Source: Xenorhabdus bovienii (lineage in GTDB: Bacteria; Pseudomonadota; Gammaproteobacteria; Enterobacterales; Enterobacteriaceae). From it: a stretch of DNA of 53,590 bases. The stretch covers positions 1 through 53,590 of the forward strand of contig NZ_JANAIF010000026.1 of assembly GCF_024721015.1 (NCBI RefSeq). Direction: 5' to 3'. Positions 8,458 through 17,961 of the stretch are shown in pieces. The notes under the pieces were generated by a model. It did not search any database. It had not been told where the DNA came from and was given only the letters and a program-made list of their open reading frames with translations. Each line of letters opens with the position of its first letter. The stretch's first letter is position 1. The translations under genes and the position numbers were made by a program.

Positions 8458-8860
8458 TATCTCCGTCCCAACTGCAAAACATCAGGCCAGCGTGAAGAAA
8501 GCCGCGGTAAAAGTCAGTGCTTAATTGATTTTCTGACAATGAAAAATAAACGCACCGGTCCGCTAAGATTTTTCCCAAATGTCGATAAAACGGGCATCAC
8601 ATTCATAAAATTCATCGTTTTATCGGTAAAATAACAGTCCGGATTTATCCCCTGACATAATTTGTAATGAATGAAATGAAAAATATGCCGATAAAACAGT
8701 CGCCACCTCATCATAATAAGAAAAAAATGTGCATGAATAACAGGCTTTTTCTGTCTGAACGCAGTGAATACCTGCCCGGACGTCCTATTGCCTAAGTAAA
8801 AGGAACCCCCGCGGAAAACAGCATTGAAGATAACAAGTAAAAAATAAGGAAAACGAAACA
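8458..8860. other. divergent intergenic region at the cargo edge
   Basis: This AT-rich, 403-base stretch separates the minus-strand PFL_4709 gene from the plus-strand vgrG. It should hold divergent promoters and marks the left edge of the inserted cargo. I found no repeat or insertion sequence end. Confidence 0.4.
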
Positions 8861-10972
8861 ATGTCAATGAAGAAACACCTGACGAAGTTACAGCAGGGAC
8901 AATCCCTGCTGGAAAAAGGAAAGCAGGCAACAGGTTTGGCGAAACAGGCAGCAGGCCTACTGGGTGGTGCCGGTACCGCTGGCCTGACGGATAAAAGTGG
9001 CCTGATGAAACCCGGCGGTTTTGCCGGCCCGCTCAGCGGCGGTCAGAGTCTGGCGCAGCAAGCGGCGGCCGGACACAGCGGCGCAGCCAAAGCGCTGCAA
9101 CAGGCGGGTAGCGGTGGAAACTCCGCGCCGAGCGGCCTGCGATTTACCCTGACGGCAGGCAGCCTGCCGCCACAGACGTTCGTTGTCACCGATTTTACGC
9201 TGAACGAAGGGTTCTCCCGGCTCTTTACCCTCAACGTGGGGCTGGCGAGCGCTGATCCGGCAATTGACTTCCCGTCTGTCCTCGATCGCAGTGCGACGCT
9301 CACCATTACGCAGAATGGCAAAGAACAGCGCAGTCTCAGTGGCTGCGTCGCCCGCTTTGAACAGGGCAACACCGGGCTGCACCAGACCACCTACCAGATG
9401 ACGATTTACCCGGATTTATGGCGCACTTCCCTGCGACAGAACTCACGCATCTTCCAGCAGCAGGATATCGTGACCATTCTCACCACCCTGCTTAAAGAAC
9501 ACGGCATTCGTGATGTGGTCTTCAGCCTGCGCCAGCCGCACCCGGCACGGGAATTCTGTGTCCAGTATCAGGAAAGCGACTTTGACTTCCTGCAACGGCT
9601 GACGGCGGAAGAAGGCATCTTCTACTTCTTTGAATGCGGCAACGGTCGCAACACGCTGGTGTTCGCCGACGACGCCGGTTCAGTGCCGCCGGGCATTATG
9701 CTGCCTTATCAGCCGGGTGACATCAGTACCACCGGCGAGCCGTCGGTGACCAGCTTCACCAGCAGCGCGCAGGTACGCCCGGCCAAGGTTGAGCTGAAGG
9801 ACTACACCTTCAAAAATCCAGCATGGCCGGCCGAATTTCGTGAACAGATGAAGGACGAACAGCTACAGGAGCAGTATTACGAGCACTATGACTACCCCGG
9901 CCGGTTCAAGGACGAAGCCCATGGCAAAGCCTTCACCCGCTACCGGCTGGAAGCGTTGCGTAACGATGCGATCACCGGACAAGGGCACGGTCACGCGATT
10001 GCCATCCAGCCGGGGAAACTGTTCATTCTGACCAACCACCCGCGGGCTGATCTGAACCAGCCATGGCAGGTGGTGAGCACGAGCCATTCCGGAAACCAAC
10101 CGGGTGCTCTGGAAACGGCCACCAGCGGCAACGGCACCACGCTTCACAGCCAGTTCAGCTTCATCCGCCATAACCAGCACTGGCGGCCGACACCGCTGCC
10201 GAAACCGAGCATTGACGGCCCACAGATTGCCAAAGTGGTGGGGCCTGCCGGGGAAGAGATCTTTTGTGACCAGTACGGACGCATCCGCCTCCAGTTCCCG
10301 TGGGATCGCTACGGCAAATCCGATGACCAGAGTTCCTGCTGGATCCGGGTGACCCAGCCGTGGGCGGGACAGGGCTGGGGCATGCTCGCTATCCCGCGCA
10401 TCGGTCAGGAAGTGGTCGTGGATTTTCTGCATGGCGACCCGGATCAGCCCATCGTCACCGGCAGAACCTACCATGCGAGCAACATCCCGCCGGGCGGGCT
10501 GCCGGGCAGCAAAACCCAGATGGCCTTCCGCTCAAAAACCCACAAAGGCGAGGGATATAACGAGCTGCTGTTTGAGGATGCCAAAGGCAGTGAACGGCTT
10601 GCTCTGCATGCACAGAAGGATATGCACACCACGGTAAAAAATGACCAGAGTCTGGTCGTGGAGGCTGGTAACCGCAGCCTGCTCATCCAGACGGGAGATG
10701 AGAACAAGACCGTAGAACAGGGCAACCTGACAGAAAATGTCTGCCAAAAACGCAGTACGGAAGCCAATGTGGTGCAGGTGAAAACGATGGCGGGTAAAGC
10801 CGGCGCGGGGACACAGTTGTATGAAGCGGAAGACGATATCACGTTGAAAGTGGGCAGCGGCACCCTCCAAATGACGAAAACAAACATCAAAATTTCCTTT
10901 GGGGGCGCCAGTATTGAGCTAAACGACAGCGGGGTCACCGTATTAGGTGGTCAGATTAACATCAACAAATAA
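8861..10972 (+). CDS. vgrG: type VI secretion spike protein VgrG
   Basis: A 703-residue T6SS tip protein. After a Gly/Ala/Gln-rich N-terminal extension of about 90 residues, the gp27-like region starts near FTLTAGSLPPQ. The gp5-type OB fold and its lead-in lie at about 445-540 (EEIFCDQYGRIRLQFPWDRYG, ARIG-like PRIGQEVVVDFLHGDP, HASNIPP). The C-terminal needle ends in GGASIELNDSGVTV without an effector extension. A ribosome binding site (AAGGA) precedes the ATG. The Eag chaperone and Rhs effector follow on the same strand, so this spike probably carries that effector. No structural T6SS genes are in the window, so it relies on a chromosomal apparatus. Confidence 0.95.
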   Translation: MSMKKHLTKLQQGQSLLEKGKQATGLAKQAAGLLGGAGTAGLTDKSGLMKPGGFAGPLSGGQSLAQQAAAGHSGAAKALQQAGSGGNSAPSGLRFTLTAGSLPPQTFVVTDFTLNEGFSRLFTLNVGLASADPAIDFPSVLDRSATLTITQNGKEQRSLSGCVARFEQGNTGLHQTTYQMTIYPDLWRTSLRQNSRIFQQQDIVTILTTLLKEHGIRDVVFSLRQPHPAREFCVQYQESDFDFLQRLTAEEGIFYFFECGNGRNTLVFADDAGSVPPGIMLPYQPGDISTTGEPSVTSFTSSAQVRPAKVELKDYTFKNPAWPAEFREQMKDEQLQEQYYEHYDYPGRFKDEAHGKAFTRYRLEALRNDAITGQGHGHAIAIQPGKLFILTNHPRADLNQPWQVVSTSHSGNQPGALETATSGNGTTLHSQFSFIRHNQHWRPTPLPKPSIDGPQIAKVVGPAGEEIFCDQYGRIRLQFPWDRYGKSDDQSSCWIRVTQPWAGQGWGMLAIPRIGQEVVVDFLHGDPDQPIVTGRTYHASNIPPGGLPGSKTQMAFRSKTHKGEGYNELLFEDAKGSERLALHAQKDMHTTVKNDQSLVVEAGNRSLLIQTGDENKTVEQGNLTENVCQKRSTEANVVQVKTMAGKAGAGTQLYEAEDDITLKVGSGTLQMTKTNIKISFGGASIELNDSGVTVLGGQININK

Positions 10973-11012
10973 CCTGCATTGATTTTTTAAATTGCAGCAA
11001 GAAGGAATTTCC

Positions 11013-11468
11013 ATGAACAATACACATGATCTCGCCCCTTTCCACTTCAATCAAGGCTCTGTCATGCTGCCCGCCAGCTGGCAGGATGCCAGCATTCTCG
11101 TGTTGAACAGTCAGGATGAAAAAAACGGCACCAGTTTTACTGTCTCCCGCGACAACTTACCGTGGGGACTGGCATTCAGCCAGTTTGCGGAACGGGAAAT
11201 GACGGCCATAAGTAAACAGCTCAAGGACTATGAGGCCATCACCCATGAGTCAGGCGAACTGAACAATTTTGAGACCGAGACCTTTGAATTTCGCTGGCGA
11301 GCCCCGGGTGGCCCGGTACATCAATTGATGATGATGCTGAATGTCCCCGAACAAGTCCTGATTTTCACCGGTACCTGTCAGGGTGAAATGACGGCCACAC
11401 AGCGGGAACAGATGCTGGCCATGATGGCGACCTTCCAGCCCCGTGACGGGCAAACGGACAATGGATAA
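11013..11468 (+). CDS. Eag-type T6SS effector chaperone (DUF1795/DcrB-like)
   Basis: A 151-residue protein starting at ATG 11013 (MNNTHDLAPF), preceded by AAGGAA; an upstream in-frame Met at 10992 lacks such a site. It matches the DUF1795/DcrB-like fold used by Eag chaperones, with the hallmarks FNQGSVMLPASWQDASI near the N-terminus, then GLAFSQFAERE and a late VLIFTGTCQG strand. These chaperones bind the transmembrane regions of pre-PAAR effectors and help load them on VgrG. The position between vgrG and a PAAR-Rhs gene with two hydrophobic regions is exactly that of a cognate chaperone. Confidence 0.9.
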   Translation: MNNTHDLAPFHFNQGSVMLPASWQDASILVLNSQDEKNGTSFTVSRDNLPWGLAFSQFAEREMTAISKQLKDYEAITHESGELNNFETETFEFRWRAPGGPVHQLMMMLNVPEQVLIFTGTCQGEMTATQREQMLAMMATFQPRDGQTDNG

Positions 11469-11483
11469 CAGGGAGAGAAAGCC

Positions 11484-14400
11484 ATGAGTGTCACACAGGG
11501 TGTCATAATGGGTGCCGCCGCGGCACACCGACCTCATCAGCCTCCAGCAAAAAATCACCGGGCATCATCCTCACAGGGAGAGCAGTCTGCACCTGTACCG
11601 CCCCGGACAGAAAAATCGACGTCTGACCGGGCACTGGAATTTTTACAAAGTGAAACGTTTGAGAATGCCACACTGGCGACCAGTGGTGCTTATGCAGTGG
11701 CAACCGGGGCCGCTGCACCTTTTGCTGTGGGATTAGCCACTGGCGCAGCAGGCGGGGCTGCGGGTATGTATGTGGGCGATAAAATTGGTCATACGATTGC
11801 GTCAATGGCAGGCATGAGTACTGTAGCTACAGAAGGTGAAAACCCGGCCAGAGAGGGTGATGCGATTGCCCACCAGAACAAAAGTGCGGGGCTGTGGGGG
11901 GCATTGGGCGGTATTTTGCTGGGGGCAGTGGTGGTGGGTGCCATTATTGCGACCGGCGGTACCGCACTGGTAGTCATTGCCGCCGCCGCAGCGGCAGGTG
12001 GTTTTGTCGGTGGCGCGTGTGCGGGGATTGGTGCCGCGCTCGGACAATATGGCAGTAATAAAGGCACTATTGTCAAAGGCTCACCCAATGTGTTCTTTGA
12101 AGGGAAACCAGTAGCCCGTATCGGGGATCCGGTTATGTGTAGTGACCATCCTCCCGGTGTAGTCGCCGAAGGGGCAAAGACCGTGTTTGCCAATGGTAAG
12201 GGCATTGCCCGTCTGGGGCACCGTACCTCCTGTGACGCCAATATCAACAGTGCAGCCGGGTCAATTTCAATTACGAAGGAAACGGGTGAACGGCTTCCTA
12301 TTATGGAGGAAAGCAACAAAGCCTTGCAGTGGGCGGTGGTTATTGCCGGATTGTTGCCGTTCCCGCGCAACAAAAAAGGGGTGACCAAATCTGATAAGCC
12401 GAAAGAATCGACGCAGAAACAAAGTAAAAAACCGAAGGCAGACGATAACTGTGGTGATCCGGTCGATATGGCAACGGGCGATTTTTTGCAACAGTGGCCG
12501 ATGCTCTCCCTGTCCGGCACCCTGCCCTTGTCACTGACCCGAACCTACCGTTCAACGGCGGATTTTTCGGGACTGTTTGGCTTGAAGTGGGCGGATGACT
12601 GGTCACAGCATTTAAGACGGGATGGCGAAGTGACCCACTTCACTGATGCCGATGGCGTCGTTTACACCTTCCACACGCCAGAGGAAAAGGTCTTTTCCGT
12701 AAACCTGCATGCCGGACATTACCTGTTGTTCGGGACACTGGCTGAAGGGTTGCACCTGTTTGACCGTCAGACACAATTGACCCTGAGTTTTGAACAGCAC
12801 ACAAGTGAGCGTCGTCTGTTGTCAGCCATCACTGATCGCCACCACAACCGCATTGATTTCCATTACGAAGATCCGTTTGATGAGAGAAAGTACCGGCTGT
12901 CGCAGATCACCCATTCCGACGGTTATCGGTTGTTGTTGAATTACGACCAGAACCGGCTGACAACCATTGAATACCTGACAGAAGGGCTTCGCCAGACACT
13001 GGTGACTTGCCGGTATAATGCACAACGCTACCTGTCAGAATGTCATTCATTTCAGTTCAGTCATTTGTGGCACGAATATGATCCCCGCGGCTATATGACC
13101 TGCTGGCATGATACGGACACCACCAACGTGTCGATGGAGTATGACAACCGGGGACGGGTGGCCTCGGTCAGTACCCCACAAGGCTACTGGCAGGATCGTT
13201 TTTTATATGATGATATCAGCAAAGTGACCACCTATCTGGATGCAGAAGGCGGTTGTACCCGTTATTGGTACAACGAAGATGGCCAGATCACCCGCAAAGT
13301 TGACCCGCTGGGACGGGAAACAGTACTGGAATGGGATCTGGATCATAAACTCTCAGAAACCGACCCGCTGGGCAGAAAAACCACCTTCGAATACACGTCC
13401 TACGGTGAGTTAACCCAACTCATGCTGCCTTCCGGTGAAGTTTTTACCTATGATTACGATGAGTATGGCCAGCTGTTGCAGGCCATACTGCCGGACGGCA
13501 AAAAATGGATTTTTCACTACAGCGAACAAGGTGCTCTGGACGCCGTGACGGATCCGCAAGGACGGCGTGAGGAATACCGTTACAATCAACATGGCGAAAT
13601 CCTCAGACGGGTATTACCGGATGGTGCCCAGTGGCGTTATGAATATGAACAACACCGATTGCATCAGGTACTGGCACCAAACGGTTACACCACACATTAC
13701 GAACAGGACGAACTGGGACGACTGCGTTGTATGACGGATGCGCTGGGTCAGCAAACCCGTTATCAGCACTGCGCGTTTCATGCCAGTCCGGAAAGCAGTG
13801 TCACAGAGATTGAATTTCCGGATGGGGTGAAACAGCACATTGACTATGACAATGAACGTCGGATCGCGGCGGTCACGGACGGTGAGGGGAACACCACACG
13901 TTATGCGTATGGGGCATTTGACCTGCTGACCCAGCTCACCCGCCCGGATGGTACGGTTCTGCATTTTGGTTATGATCGTTTAATTCGCCTTAACAGCGTG
14001 ACAATGGCAACGGGTGAAACGTATCGCTATGAGCGGGATTTAGCCGGGCAAATTATCCGTGAAACCGATTTTACCGGGCGGACAGTCGAATATACCTATG
14101 ACGGTGCAGGCCGCCGGACGCTGATACGCTATCCCAACGGCCAGTTAATTCGTTTTTATTATACCGCCAAGGACCAGGTTCAGCGGCAGGAATACTGGCA
14201 GGCAGGGAAACTGCATTCTGAGTTACAGGCAGTGACTGATTATGTCTACGACACCCGAGGCAGGATGACCCGTGCCACCTCAGCGGATACGGTGGTGGAA
14301 TTTGATTATGACGAGGCGGGACATCTGGTTGGCGAGCGTCTGAACGGACGTGAAATTACCCATGAATGGGATGATCTCAATGACCTGCCGACCGCAGAAA

Positions 14401-16076
14401 CACTGGGTGGGGACACATTGCATTTTGGTTATAACCGGATGGGTTGGTTAAACCGTTTCCAGTTTAACCAGCATAACCCGTTATCTTTACAGCATGATCC
14501 GCTGGGACAAGAAATTGTACGGGAAAGTGTCTCCGGTTTTATCCTCGCCAGCCGTTACACCGCAACCGGTTTGCTGGCTCATCAGTCAGCAGGACGGGCG
14601 ACAACGCTGTTCCGGGAAACCCTGCAACAGAACGATCCCCACTTCCCGCCACAGGCAACTGCAGTCAACCGTAGCTGGCAATATGATCGGGCATACAACA
14701 TCCGGGTGATTGATGATGGCCGCTGGGGGCAGACCCGTTACCGTTACAATGCGAACGGACAGATAGCTCAGACACTGTATCAAGGTGCACGGCCTTACGA
14801 AGAGCAGTTCAGTTATGATGCTAACGGTAACCTGAGTCAACATCTGCCGGTGGACGCTCACGGCGCACTGACGCAAATCGATCAGCGCCAGCAGGCCGGG
14901 CGGGTGGTACAGCACGGTAATATCCGCTATCGTTATGACACCAATGGGCGGCTGATTGAAAAAACGGAGCAACGTGACGGGTTCCGGCCGCAAGTCTGGC
15001 GTTACCGTTGGGATGTACTGAATCAATTGACGCAGTGTGAAACACCCGATGGCTCGCGCTGGCACTATCAGTACGATGCTTTTGGCCGACGAATACGCAA
15101 ATTCAAAATTCACGATGGAAGACTCACCGCGGCGAATCTGAAAAGGTGGTTAGATGGCAGACCGGATCTGACGCCAGGCACCTCAGAAATCTACGGACAT
15201 GATTATCTGTGGAGTGGTGACCAACTGGTTGAGGAAACACCTTTATATGCGGATGGCACCCCAGTGGAAGATCAACGCATCCGCTGGTTATATGAACCCG
15301 GCACACTGACGCCCTCAGCTCGTTTTGAGAAAGGCAAGCTGCATTACATTGTGAGTGACCATCAAGGAACGCCACGTGAAATGCTCAATGAGGAAGGCGG
15401 GCTGGTCTGGGCGCATAGGCTGACCACATGGGGCAAAGCAGAACGCTCGCAGGTGATTGCGTCCAATGACCCGGATTATCACGTTGGCTGTAATTTACGA
15501 TTTGCAGGGCAGTATGAAGATGAGGAAAGCGGGCTATACTATAATCGTTTTCGTTACTATAATCCTGAAAATGGGCAGTATTTGACACCCGACCCCCTTA
15601 ATTTAAGAGGCGGATTGAATCCTTATGGATATGTGTATAATCCCACGGGATGGGTCGATCCCTATGGCTTATCGGATAGCAGTATTTTAGATAAAGCGAT
15701 GGCAGGGAAAAAGTATGACAGGTTATCTGCTCACCATGTCATCCCGGTTGAAATCTGGAAGGAAAACCAGAAATTCTTGGATAAGATTGGTATCGGCGGA
15801 AGAATGAACTCTGTGGAAAATGGTATTCATATCCCCGGCAGTAAAAAAGCAATGCAGGATGATGTTGGTAAGGGGATGAAAGTATTCCATAGCAGTAATC
15901 ACAATACATATTCTGGTGAGGTAAGACAGAGTATAGAAGAAATTAAACGCCGACATGACGCCGGTAACCTTAGTGACCGTCAAGCAAGAGACGAGATAAG
16001 AAAACTCCAGATGAAGATGAAAAATAAGATTTGGTCAGGTGATGTTCCCACTAATCCATGTAAGAGACTAAATTAA
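11484..16076 (+). CDS. rhs: T6SS PAAR-Rhs effector with AHH nuclease toxin tip
   Basis: 1530 residues. Hydrophobic segments lie at about 62-95 and 136-185. The prePAAR motif PAREGDAIAHQNKSAG (about 121-136) lies between them, and a PAAR domain follows at about 192-262. The Rhs cage starts with CGDPVDMATGDF (about 323), continues as YD repeats, and ends at the conserved core border NPYGYVYNPTGWVDPYGL (ends about 1396). The 134-residue tip has SAHHVIPVEIW (AHH at 1416-1418), ENGIHIP and a later SNHNTYS, matching the AHH subfamily of HNH/endonuclease VII-like nucleases. It should cut nucleic acid in rival cells. Base composition turns AT-rich at the tip, as expected for an exchanged toxin module. 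The stop overlaps the immunity start (TAATG). Confidence 0.93.
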   Translation: MSVTQGVIMGAAAAHRPHQPPAKNHRASSSQGEQSAPVPPRTEKSTSDRALEFLQSETFENATLATSGAYAVATGAAAPFAVGLATGAAGGAAGMYVGDKIGHTIASMAGMSTVATEGENPAREGDAIAHQNKSAGLWGALGGILLGAVVVGAIIATGGTALVVIAAAAAAGGFVGGACAGIGAALGQYGSNKGTIVKGSPNVFFEGKPVARIGDPVMCSDHPPGVVAEGAKTVFANGKGIARLGHRTSCDANINSAAGSISITKETGERLPIMEESNKALQWAVVIAGLLPFPRNKKGVTKSDKPKESTQKQSKKPKADDNCGDPVDMATGDFLQQWPMLSLSGTLPLSLTRTYRSTADFSGLFGLKWADDWSQHLRRDGEVTHFTDADGVVYTFHTPEEKVFSVNLHAGHYLLFGTLAEGLHLFDRQTQLTLSFEQHTSERRLLSAITDRHHNRIDFHYEDPFDERKYRLSQITHSDGYRLLLNYDQNRLTTIEYLTEGLRQTLVTCRYNAQRYLSECHSFQFSHLWHEYDPRGYMTCWHDTDTTNVSMEYDNRGRVASVSTPQGYWQDRFLYDDISKVTTYLDAEGGCTRYWYNEDGQITRKVDPLGRETVLEWDLDHKLSETDPLGRKTTFEYTSYGELTQLMLPSGEVFTYDYDEYGQLLQAILPDGKKWIFHYSEQGALDAVTDPQGRREEYRYNQHGEILRRVLPDGAQWRYEYEQHRLHQVLAPNGYTTHYEQDELGRLRCMTDALGQQTRYQHCAFHASPESSVTEIEFPDGVKQHIDYDNERRIAAVTDGEGNTTRYAYGAFDLLTQLTRPDGTVLHFGYDRLIRLNSVTMATGETYRYERDLAGQIIRETDFTGRTVEYTYDGAGRRTLIRYPNGQLIRFYYTAKDQVQRQEYWQAGKLHSELQAVTDYVYDTRGRMTRATSADTVVEFDYDEAGHLVGERLNGREITHEWDDLNDLPTAETLGGDTLHFGYNRMGWLNRFQFNQHNPLSLQHDPLGQEIVRESVSGFILASRYTATGLLAHQSAGRATTLFRETLQQNDPHFPPQATAVNRSWQYDRAYNIRVIDDGRWGQTRYRYNANGQIAQTLYQGARPYEEQFSYDANGNLSQHLPVDAHGALTQIDQRQQAGRVVQHGNIRYRYDTNGRLIEKTEQRDGFRPQVWRYRWDVLNQLTQCETPDGSRWHYQYDAFGRRIRKFKIHDGRLTAANLKRWLDGRPDLTPGTSEIYGHDYLWSGDQLVEETPLYADGTPVEDQRIRWLYEPGTLTPSARFEKGKLHYIVSDHQGTPREMLNEEGGLVWAHRLTTWGKAERSQVIASNDPDYHVGCNLRFAGQYEDEESGLYYNRFRYYNPENGQYLTPDPLNLRGGLNPYGYVYNPTGWVDPYGLSDSSILDKAMAGKKYDRLSAHHVIPVEIWKENQKFLDKIGIGGRMNSVENGIHIPGSKKAMQDDVGKGMKVFHSSNHNTYSGEVRQSIEEIKRRHDAGNLSDRQARDEIRKLQMKMKNKIWSGDVPTNPCKRLN

Positions 16077-16735
16077 TGAATTATTATGTACTAATGAATG
16101 ATTACAAGTCTTCTTTAATTCCACGATATCTTCATGCTCTTGTTGATACAAAGAAGCAAGTGAACGAAAACTGGGATTATGAAGGTTCAGATTATTCTTT
16201 CCCTTATTACATGAAAGAATTAGAGTGTCCGGATAGTTTGTTTTTGTTATGCAATAGGAATGTGGGCGCTCTAAATTTCAATTATTATTTTCATGGTTCC
16301 GGACATATTGCATCCAATAAATTTATTGATCTTTTCAATGACTTAAAAACCTGCGAGATTATATCTAAAAATTTGATAGCCACATCAATTAAAGATGGAA
16401 GTGTAATTAGGGATGATTTTAATTATCTCTATTTTATAGGCAATGACGATTTTTTGGATTTAAACAACTCTGAATTAGAAGAAGATCGTTCTGGTTCTTT
16501 GATGCCTCATAAATTAATTATTAACAACCCTAGTAATATTGATGTATTTACAATACGTAGTACCTTACTTGCTGATTTTTTGATTTTTTCTGAATCTGCC
16601 GTAGAGAAATTTTTAAAAATGAAAATAAGTGGAGTAAAAATAGTACCACTTGATGAGGCTTTTAAAAACTATTGTTTAGATTATGGGTATGATATTGGAA
16701 GCAGTAGAAAAAGAGTGAAAAGGAAATTACCATAA
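16076..16735 (+). CDS. probable immunity protein to the Rhs-AHH toxin (Imm11/DUF1629-like)
   Basis: A 219-residue acidic protein whose ATG overlaps the rhs stop by one base (TAATG), the usual layout of a toxin tip and its immunity gene. The C-terminal half (STLLADFLIFSESAVEKF, then GVKIVPLDEAF) resembles the DUF1629/Imm11 pattern of a short helix followed by a strand and Pro-Leu. The gene is strikingly AT-rich compared with the Rhs core. It should bind and neutralise the AHH nuclease in the cytoplasm. Family assignment is tentative; the immunity role is strongly suggested by position. Confidence 0.75.
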   Translation: MNYYVLMNDYKSSLIPRYLHALVDTKKQVNENWDYEGSDYSFPYYMKELECPDSLFLLCNRNVGALNFNYYFHGSGHIASNKFIDLFNDLKTCEIISKNLIATSIKDGSVIRDDFNYLYFIGNDDFLDLNNSELEEDRSGSLMPHKLIINNPSNIDVFTIRSTLLADFLIFSESAVEKFLKMKISGVKIVPLDEAFKNYCLDYGYDIGSSRKRVKRKLP

Positions 16736-16773
16736 GTACAATCATGAAATAAAATTACATTCTGTATAACATA

Positions 16774-16807
16774 AAGCCGGACAGATCCCCGAGATTTTCC
16801 GGCTTCT
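16774..16807 (+). terminator. hairpin after the immunity gene
   Basis: AAGCCGG (16774-16780) pairs with CCGGCTT (16799-16805), preceded by a short T stretch inside the loop. It could end the vgrG-eag-rhs-immunity transcript. The following tract is CTAATT, so termination would be weak. Confidence 0.45.
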
Positions 16808-16954
16808 AATTGTCATCACATAAGGCTCCTAAACATATCATCTTACTCTTTCTACTTGAGGTATATACTAGGTCAAGAGAGTGAATTTTTTTAGCTTAAA
16901 TTATATTCAATGAAATTGATTTACAATCATAAATTTTGAAAAGGAAGACAATAC

Positions 16955-17746
16955 ATGATAAATCCAATACAAAACGAAATAACCTTTCCAGAGGGCTGGT
17001 TTCTTTTCATTAATGGCGAAATCCCCTTCTATTGCGATCATGGGTGTACTGTCGCCGATTTTGCTGCTGCGAGAAACCTGATCGGTTATAACAAAAAAAA
17101 CGGGATTTACTTCAAATTCGCCTATGAATCCTCTGAAATCAGAGGGGATGAACCTCCGCCGGGAACCTATGTTCTGACCATCAGAAAATACAATTACGCC
17201 CACAACTCCGGTTATTTTGGCCGCTGTGTTTATGCGGAAGTGAAACAAACCCAGTGTCCGGAAGAATTTAAAAATATCATGACGGATATGTTGAACATGT
17301 CGGCGGAACAGTCCACGTTTGAAGAAGTAAAACGACCTAAACCACAGGGAAAATGTACACCTCAGTTACAGCAGTGCCTTAATGATTTTTTCACCGGAGT
17401 CAAGCAAGACCGCACGAATGAAATTATGGCTTTAATCAGGTCTCCCATGGATGAAGACGAAGAGGAAAATATTCCTTATCTTCGTAAACTGTACTATGGG
17501 CACTATGAAAGCCCATATCAGAGAGATGATTTAGTTAAAAGTGAAATACATAAAACAGTGGTATCGGAGATCTACAACTACTTTGAATCGCTCGATAAAA
17601 CTAGAAAACTTGAGAATGGCCGGGATCTTTTTCCCTTTCTTTTTAGTCCAAAAAAATATGATATCAGCACCATTGTGCCTAAAAATGTGAGTTTATGCGA
17701 AGTTTTTATGAATATGACCCATATTCAGGATGAGAAACTCATGTGA
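16955..17746 (+). CDS. hypothetical cargo protein
   Basis: 263 residues, with an AAGGAAG ribosome binding site before ATG. The N-terminal domain is rich in aromatic residues (FPEGWFLFINGEIPFYCDHGC). A basic/acidic middle contains a run of Asp/Glu near MDEDEEE, and the C-terminus is helical. No signal peptide, membrane segment or catalytic motif is visible. AT-rich composition and location after an effector/immunity pair suggest a second immunity-type gene or an orphan T6SS accessory. I do not recognise the family. Confidence 0.75.
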   Translation: MINPIQNEITFPEGWFLFINGEIPFYCDHGCTVADFAAARNLIGYNKKNGIYFKFAYESSEIRGDEPPPGTYVLTIRKYNYAHNSGYFGRCVYAEVKQTQCPEEFKNIMTDMLNMSAEQSTFEEVKRPKPQGKCTPQLQQCLNDFFTGVKQDRTNEIMALIRSPMDEDEEENIPYLRKLYYGHYESPYQRDDLVKSEIHKTVVSEIYNYFESLDKTRKLENGRDLFPFLFSPKKYDISTIVPKNVSLCEVFMNMTHIQDEKLM

Positions 17747-17832
17747 TAAAGCTTCAGAAGAATATTTATCTTCTGGTTTGGCCTGTTTCTATAGAAAGAT
17801 CAAACCAATGATATTGCATATTCCACCCGCCA

Positions 17833-17867
17833 AATAGACTCCGCCATTACCTCAAACGGAGTCTATT
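17833..17867. terminator. bidirectional terminator-like hairpin
   Basis: AATAGACTCCG (17833-17843) and CGGAGTCTATT (17857-17867) form a perfect 11-bp stem. It lies between the convergent ends of the hypothetical gene and the invasin-like gene, where it could stop transcription from both sides. A second, shorter hairpin (CAGAAGA...TCTTCTG) precedes it. Confidence 0.6.
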
Positions 17868-17961
17868 CCTTGGCAGGAGGAAAGAACAAGTTCATGAATC
17901 AAATTGGCAAGATCAGACAACGCTGGCAGATCAAGCAAAATCATGTAAACACAGAACCGCC

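Noticed and set aside
8514..8930. 138-residue minus-strand frame before vgrG
   Set aside because: It overlaps the vgrG start, has no ribosome binding site and reads as an antisense shadow of AT-rich non-coding DNA.
9863..10474. 203-residue minus-strand frame inside vgrG
   Set aside because: Antisense to conserved gp27/gp5 coding sequence; no recognisable motif.
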